A stretch of 64,000 nucleotides of DNA from Apium graveolens (lineage: Eukaryota > Streptophyta > Magnoliopsida > Apiales > Apiaceae): NCBI RefSeq assembly GCF_009905375.1, contig NC_133648.1, forward strand, positions 28,923,552-28,987,551, written 5' to 3'. This document shows, piece after piece, positions 58,287 through 64,000 of this stretch (within the stretch, counting starts at the first letter, position 1; every line of letters begins with the position of its first letter). Both the position numbers and the translations under genes were made by a program. The notes beneath the pieces were generated by a model. The model was not told the origin of the DNA and did not search any database. It saw only the letters and a program-made list of their open reading frames with translations.

Positions 58287-59545
58287 TTATCGAATAACAT
58301 TCTCAATATTGTCTTGTGTGACATCTTCTTTGTCTACAAGATCTTTGTATTTAGGTGATGGTTTTGTTTCATCAAATGCTATGTTCATTGATTCTTCCAC
58401 CACTAGAGAATTTAAATTAAATACTCTATAAGCTTTGCTATTTGTTGAATATCCAAGGAATATACCTTCATTTGATTTTGGATCAAATTTTGTAAGGTAA
58501 TCTTTGGAGTTTAATATATAACATTTACTTCCAAATACTATAAAGTAATTAACTTTAGGAGTTTTACCAAAATAAAGCTCATATGGAGTCTTTTGAATTA
58601 TAGGTCTTGGGTATATGGCATGCAGTGGACATTGCTTCGGCCCAAAAATATTTAGGACGGCGATATTCATTTATCATTGTATTTGCCATTTCTTGTAATG
58701 TTCTATTCTTCCTTTCAACTACTCCGTTAGATTGAGGAGTGTAAGGAGCAGAAAAGTTATGAGTGATACCATTAGTTTCACAAAAACTTGTAAAGTTTGA
58801 ATTTTCAAATTCTTTACCATGATCAGTTCTTATATAAACTATGGTATTATTTTGTTGGTTTTGAATTCTTTTGCATAGAGAAGAAAAAGATTCAAAAGCA
58901 TCACTTTTGGCTTTGAGGAATTTTGTCCACGTAAATCGTGAATAGTCATCAACAACTACCAAAGTATATGAACATCCTCCGAGGCTTTGTACATGGACTG
59001 GACCGATAAGATCCATGTGTAAAAGCTCGAGAGGTCGTAAGGTAGATACCATAAATTTTGCTTTGTGAGAGGCTCGTATTTGTTTGCTAATTTCACAAGC
59101 TTCACATATGTGATCCTTTTTATAATTTAATTTTGGTATTCCTCGTACATGTTCTTTAGTTGATATATTTTTAATCAACTTCATGTTTGCGTGTCTTAAT
59201 CTTCGATACCACAACCAAGGGTCATCTATAGTAGTGATTAGGCATATATTAACATGCTTACTCATGTCACATGTATAGACATTCTTGACTTGGGGACACG
59301 TAAGGACTAATTTTCCATCTTTATTAAGAATAGAACGATGAGTAGGATAGAAAATTACCTTATTTCCATTATCGCAAAGTTGACTTATCGAGAGAAGGTT
59401 GTACTTTATTCCCGTGACTAGTTGTACGTCGAATATCTTGAAGTGCTCGTTCCCGATGTCACTGATGCCAATAATGATACCTTTACTGCTATCTCTGAAC
59501 GTGACACTTCCAGCAGTGAGCTTTTTAATGTTGTTCAAGAGTTAC
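58287..59545 (-). pseudogene. Element E integrase
   Basis: GAG-pre-integrase and zinc region: WLWYRRLRHANMKLIKNIS with CEACEISK. The catalytic triad is complete: HMDLIGPVHVQS, IRTDHGKEFENS and GVVERKNRTL. The frame changes near 58,640 after YFWAEAMSTACHI, then KTPYELYFGKTPKVNYF and FLGYSTNSKAYRVFN continue to 58,287. The N-terminal part (59,538-59,300) belongs to the protease C-terminus (KYNLLSISQLCD). Confidence 0.9.
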
Positions 59546-59640
59546 TTATTACCGGTCATATGTCTCGAACGCCCACTATCAAGGTACCACAAGTCTTGCT
59601 TAGCAGCAAGGCAAACCTACAAAATAGATCAATTAAATAC
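59546..59640 (-). pseudogene. Element E protease active-site region
   Basis: Minus strand: AAKQDLWYLDSGRSRHMTG around 59,545-59,600, with the catalytic D-S-G present. A TAA follows NK at about 59,540, and the rest continues as NIKKLTAGSVTF from 59,538. Confidence 0.85.
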
Positions 59641-59713
59641 ATAGGTACCCTTTTGTCTTGAGGGTCCTGAGGTTAGTACAACATAAATAATATTTGAATT
59701 TGCATGGAAAAAT

Positions 59714-62200
59714 CTAGGCATTGTAAGCATTTTTATTCACATAGAGATTTCTAGATGCATTATTCCTAATATTATAAAGTGTTCCCCGTGGATATGTGGT
59801 ATTTAATTTTGATTTTCTTGTACTAGCATAAGTTTTAGAGTTTCCATGTTGATATATCATGCTTCTATCATTTGGATGATACATATTATTTCTAGGAAAG
59901 ATGCCATGATATTTTGGTTTATTATCTTCAAACCTAATAGGTGGTTGAAAGAATTGAGATCTAGGTTGCCTTTGATTGTTATTAGCTACCTTAGGATGGA
60001 ATACATTCTTTTCAACATTTTTGGATGACTTATATCCTTTTCGAACCCATATATGCATTCCTTTAAATTCGCCATTTTTAAATTTACAAAAGAAACGGTA
60101 TGTCCTTGTCTATTGCAGAAGGAACATATAAATGTAGGTGATTTAGGGGAATCATTTTTAGTTTGTTCATATTATTGAACAACTTTCTTTGGTTGGACAT
60201 TCTTATCATATCCTAAACCTTCATGGTTAAAGGATTTTTTTAAATGTACCATTTTATTTAATATCTCATTTCCTTTTGTAAATCTTTGAATAACAATTTC
60301 AAGATTTTCTTTTTCTTTGTTTAAGGCATCAATATTGTTGTTAAGAAATATTTCTTGATCATTAACTTGAGATATGAGCTTGAAATTTTCTTGTTTTAAC
60401 CGTTGACCTTCTAATTCTAAATCTTTTTCTTTAAGCTCATTGGTGTGTTGTAGCTCTTTCTCTTTTTCAAGATTGTTTATTTGAGATTTAGTTGTTGAAC
60501 TTTCTTGATTGAGTGACTCGTTTTGTATTTTTAAGTTCAACAACTCAACATGAAGTTTACAAATATTTTCATTTATTTGTAACTTCTCATTTTCCATTTC
60601 TTCAGATTAGAAAATCAATGATACATTTTCCACTTCTAGTTTGAGAATATTTTCCTTGTGGGTATTATTCTCAATTTTTAGTAAGTGGAGTTGATTATTT
60701 TGAGATGAAATTTCTTCTTCATATTGGACTTTTGAATCCATCATCCGAGTAAACTCTTTACTTTGATTATAATGTATTTTCTCGAGTTTCATTTTCTCGG
60801 ACCATAATAGATGATGTCTTTTATCAATATCTTTATACTTGTTGTTAATGTTTACCAAAAGTTCAATTAAATCTTGATTATTCATATCTACAAGATTCAA
60901 ATTGGATTCATGTAATTGAATGAAGTTTGAAGAAAGGCTTACCTCTTGATTTGAAGTGGAGATTTCCTTTAAAGTAGATGCATCCCCAATAGCTATTAAG
61001 CATAGATTCACAATTTCTTCACTAGCTTCCGGAGCTTCTTCATCTTCACTTAAATCCCACCCGTTTTCGGCCACGAGAGATCGTCCTTTTATAAATTTAG
61101 GACATTATCGTTTAAAGTGACCGGGTTGTTTACATTCGTAACACACCTCTTGTATTTCCTCCATGTTTTGTTCTTTTTGTTTGGGAGGAGTGTAAGTAGG
61201 AGTGTTATTATTATATATATTAGTATTTTGTATACCTTTGCCTTTATTATAGCTCGTTGACGGAAAATTACTCTTATAGTTAGGAGTGTAATTTTGAGAG
61301 TAATTTGGCCTTCCATTTGAGTTAAAGACTCTTTGTTGATTATTTGATTTAAGGAAGCCTTTTCCGTCTTTGAGCTTTGCTTTGAAGCACATGACGTAGT
61401 TGTCTCGTAAGTAAAGCAATTTCGCTTTCATCGAGATTTTGGATTTCTTCGTTTAATTCATCATTGTTTTCTTCTTCATCTATTAGTATGGATTTTAAAG
61501 CCATATTTTTCTTTTTATCTTCAACTTTTGGAATGACTTTTTCTTGTAGATTATCTTCTTCGTATGCACGAAGATTTCCAAATAGATTTTCTATTTTGTA
61601 ATCATTGAGATTGTGCATCTCTTTGATTGTGGTTACTTTAACCTTCCAACTTGGAGGTAATGATTTAAGAACTCTTCGGTTCTTTTCATTTTGTGTCTAA
61701 CTCTTTCAGAGTTAAGATAGTTCATCGACAATGCGAGTGAATCTAGTTTCCATGTCGATGATATTTTCTCCTTCTTGGAGTTTAAAGTTCTCGTATTCTT
61801 GGATCAAAGTGTCCATTCGAAAATCTTTTACATCTGTGGTTCCTTCGTAGGTAACCACTAATTTATCTCACATTTCTTGTGTTGACTTACAATTATTTAC
61901 TCTTTTATATTCTTTTTCAGCAAGTGCACTTGTGAGTACAATTTCTGCCTTAGCAGCTATATTCATTCTTTCTTCCTCTATTGCGTTATATTCACTAACC
62001 TTCTTTTCGATGATGATGTCATCAACCGTTTTGGTAGGAATAACGACTCCATCTTCTATGGTCATCCAAACTCTGACTCCTTGAGATCTAGCATAGATAC
62101 GAAACCTCGTTTTCCATGTTGCAAAGTTGGTGCCGTCAAATAGAGGAGGGCGAGAGCTAGATAGATCTTCAACACAGCCGATGGTATTTAGATACACCAT
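59714..62200 (-). pseudogene. Element E gag, Sirevirus type
   Basis: ATG 62,200 lies 66 bases after the PBS. The N-terminal capsid region reads RPPLFDGTNFATWKTRFRIY and VRVWMTIEDGVVI. A TGA (about 61,866) sits where Trp is expected, and frameshifts lie near 61,690 and 61,400. The first knuckle CYECKQPGHFKR is followed by TAA and CPKF near 61,140-61,090. A long coiled coil (61,000-60,200, Leu/Glu/Lys/Asn-rich) is next, then a second knuckle remnant (CSFCNRQGHTVSF, near 60,110) and a basic Asn/Arg tail to 59,714. The size and two-knuckle layout match element C. Confidence 0.88.
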
Positions 62201-62265
62201 TTCATATCACTTTTTGTTGTGCCTGTAAATCTGCAAATCACTTAACAAACACGTTAAAAAGCACT

Positions 62266-62277
62266 GCTCTGATACCA
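62266..62277 (-). other. Primer-binding site of element E (tRNA-iMet type)
   Basis: GCTCTGATACCA is the reverse complement of TGGTATCAGAGC, two bases from the LTR. It fixes the right LTR as the 5' LTR. Confidence 0.93.
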
Positions 62278-62279
62278 AT

Positions 62280-64000
62280 TGTTAGGTCCCGTAAAAGGGC
62301 TATTTTAAGCTAGAAGGGGGGTTGAATAGCTTTATTACCAATTTAAAAATTATTATGGCGTTTTAAAAATATTTATACCGTTTTAAATATTTTACCGATG
62401 CAGATTATGTGTGCAGAAATAAAAGACAAGGAAGAAAATACCACACGGGAGATTTATCCTGGTTCGCAATGACGCAACCTCTAATAGATTCGTTCACCCC
62501 TACGTCCAGTCCCCGAGCTCCTCTCCAGGACCCAAGTTTTTCCCTTAAAATAACCTTGCTCCTTACGTAGGCAGAGAAGCCTTTACAACCCCACAAATAC
62601 TTGTCTTGGTGCGTAACTCCGGGTTACCACCTCAAAATAAATATGTAACCTACACAACCTATCTTAGACAATAACACCCTGTTATTTCTTCAAAATTGAT
62701 GTAGAACCCTTGGTGTAGTCTTTGTCCTTCTAAGCTTTTGACGGTCTTGGATCTCAGTAGTTGGTGTTCGGTCTTTCCTCTTCCTCACGGTGCGAAGACT
62801 ACTAACTCCCCGTTAGTACATCTAGGATTTGGGTCTTAGAACGAGAATCACCTCACTATACTTCATCTCACTGTAAAACGAAGAAGACAATATCTAGGAA
62901 ACAATACCCATTATAGATAAAAAGAGTTTGGACTAGTAATACACTTAACTAGACCGGATTAAGAACAAATATTCTTAAAAGAATATATTAACGTATACTT
63001 TTCTTTAGATTAAGTGAATGTTAATGTATACTTGGTATTACTTCGTTTCGAATAATATATCTTATTTCCGAAGTAATAAATATATCAAGTCCTTAGTGAA
63101 GCGTTATAGCTTTCGGATCTTTGATAAAATAATGTCTCGTTTAATATAGTCGTGTGTAGACTTTTATAAATCGAGAGTGTTACACTTATTCTTTAACTAT
63201 TTGCACTTATAAAATATTTGGCCGAGAAAATAAAAGGTGCGTAATTTAAACACAATATATCAAAACAATATAAGAGCAGAGTTTAAATTATATTAGCACA
63301 GTTTATATGTGTATATATAATACAATATAAGCTTTAAGTTTTTCCCACAAAACACTAAATGTGCTAGTAAGGGAAGTTGCTTAATTCTTATACGATTATA
63401 TATATACTTATATTTACTTAAAAGCTTTAAGATTTTCCCACAAAACACTAAAGGTGTTGGTAAGGGAATTCACTTAAATCTTTTAACTAATTATAATAAA
63501 TATGTATATATAGATATATAATATAAGCCTTAAGTTTTTCCCACGGAACACTAAAGGTGTTAGTATGAGAAGTCGTTTAAGTTTTGTTAAACAATTATAA
63601 CGAATATATTAATATATGGCCAAAAAAAGTGCGTTTAAGTTTAAAGAATAAAATGCAAACTTTGTAATTTAATTCCCACGAAACACTAAAGGTGCTAGTT
63701 AGGAATATAAACCAAGCGTTGTTTAAATTATCACTTCGTGCTAGAAGTGTATAATTTGTAGAAAATAATTCTTGTACGGATTTGTTTTTCTTTAAATTAT
63801 TCTATATAAGAGCTTGTAGAGATAAAGAGAAGGTGTTACTAAGCTTCTTTTATGAATATTAAGAGTGGTCGGTTAAGACTCAGATGGAAGCTAAGAGGTT
63901 TACCACTTTTAAGAGATGAACGGAAAAGTTCGCCAGAAAAGTTCGCCGAAAAAATTCATCGGAAGTTCGGACGGATTTTGGCTTGTTGGTCGAACTTGGG
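62280..64000 (-). repeat. 5' LTR of element E (right copy, cut by the window end)
   Basis: The first 1.6 kb align with 32,936-34,575. After about 63,915 the sequence (GATGAACGGAAAAGTTCGCC and on) has no counterpart at that place in the left LTR, so one copy has an insertion or the other a deletion. Short ORFs here carry no known domain. Confidence 0.9.
63330..63712. repeat. Four-fold hairpin-forming repeat in the element E LTR (right)
   Basis: Counterparts of the left array at about 63,330-63,385, 63,424-63,479, 63,527-63,580 and 63,671-63,712. In the third copy GGGAA has become GAGAA, which weakens one stem. Confidence 0.85.

Larger units (their letters stand above)
32936..64000 (-). mobile_element. 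Element E: Sirevirus-type Ty1/copia element, minus strand, interrupted by F
   Basis: The left end TGTTAGGTCCCG at 32,936 reappears at 62,280 beside a reverse-complement PBS, so 62,280 onward is the 5' LTR, cut by the window edge. Between them the minus strand encodes long gag, PR, IN, RT, RNase H, spacer and aORF. F splits the spacer at 39,775-53,764. It inserted into element C after TTCTG (32,931-32,935), the expected left TSD, which cannot be confirmed. In the first roughly 310 bp the LTRs differ by 17 substitutions and a G-run length change. Confidence 0.9.

Overview
The window is intergenic DNA from a flowering plant, probably a eudicot with a large, AT-rich, repeat-dense genome. I see no host gene, rRNA, tRNA gene or CRISPR array. 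Almost every base can be assigned to LTR retrotransposons inserted into one another. The species cannot be read from the sequence.

Layout. (A) 1-1.6 kb: 3' part of a Ty1/copia pol (RT-RNase H), plus strand, broken only by stop codons. (B) about 1.65-7.98 kb: a second Ty1/copia element, plus strand, with 5' LTR, primer-binding site (PBS), long leader, gag, protease (PR), integrase (IN) and half of RT. It is cut off where C begins. (C) 7.98-32.94 kb: a Sirevirus-type copia element, plus strand, with LTR, PBS, a long gag with two zinc knuckles, pol, and an additional ORF (aORF) downstream of pol. Its 3' LTR lies beyond the window. C carries an internal 699-bp tandem duplication. (D) 14,695-28,674: a complete Ty3/gypsy element, minus strand, inserted into the second copy of that duplication with target-site duplication (TSD) AATTC. 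It has 4.2-kb LTRs and a dead, scrambled interior. (E) 32,936 to beyond 64,000: a second Sirevirus-type element, minus strand, inserted into the aORF end of C. The order from right to left is 5' LTR, PBS, gag, PR, IN, RT, RNase H, spacer, aORF, 3' LTR. (F) 39,775-53,764: a complete chromodomain Ty3/gypsy element, plus strand, inserted into the spacer of E with TSD CATAT. It has 4.1-kb LTRs.

Order of events. C interrupts B, D and E interrupt C, and F interrupts E. LTR pairs give the same ranking. Counting by eye over the first roughly 275-310 bp, I found 17 substitutions for E, 8 for F and 4 for D.

How the parts work. All five elements with a visible PBS (B-F) use the initiator-methionine tRNA type, TGGTATCAGAG(C). 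Each encodes the usual Gag, protease, integrase, reverse transcriptase and RNase H in copia order (A-C, E) or gypsy order (F; scrambled in D). No element here looks able to move by itself. F has lost the RT catalytic aspartates and one integrase aspartate, D has no usable frame, and A, B, C and E carry stops and frameshifts.

Most interesting signals. (1) F has a short exon inside its LTR whose product starts like the histone H3 tail. Good splice sites join it in frame to an acidic ORF, and that splice would remove the PBS. (2) The E LTR holds a four-fold array of hairpin-forming repeats. (3) Promoter-like blocks stand in front of the aORFs of C and E. (4) D has nearly identical LTRs but a dead, rearranged interior. 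(5) The 699-bp duplication was split by D and is recovered to the base once D is removed.
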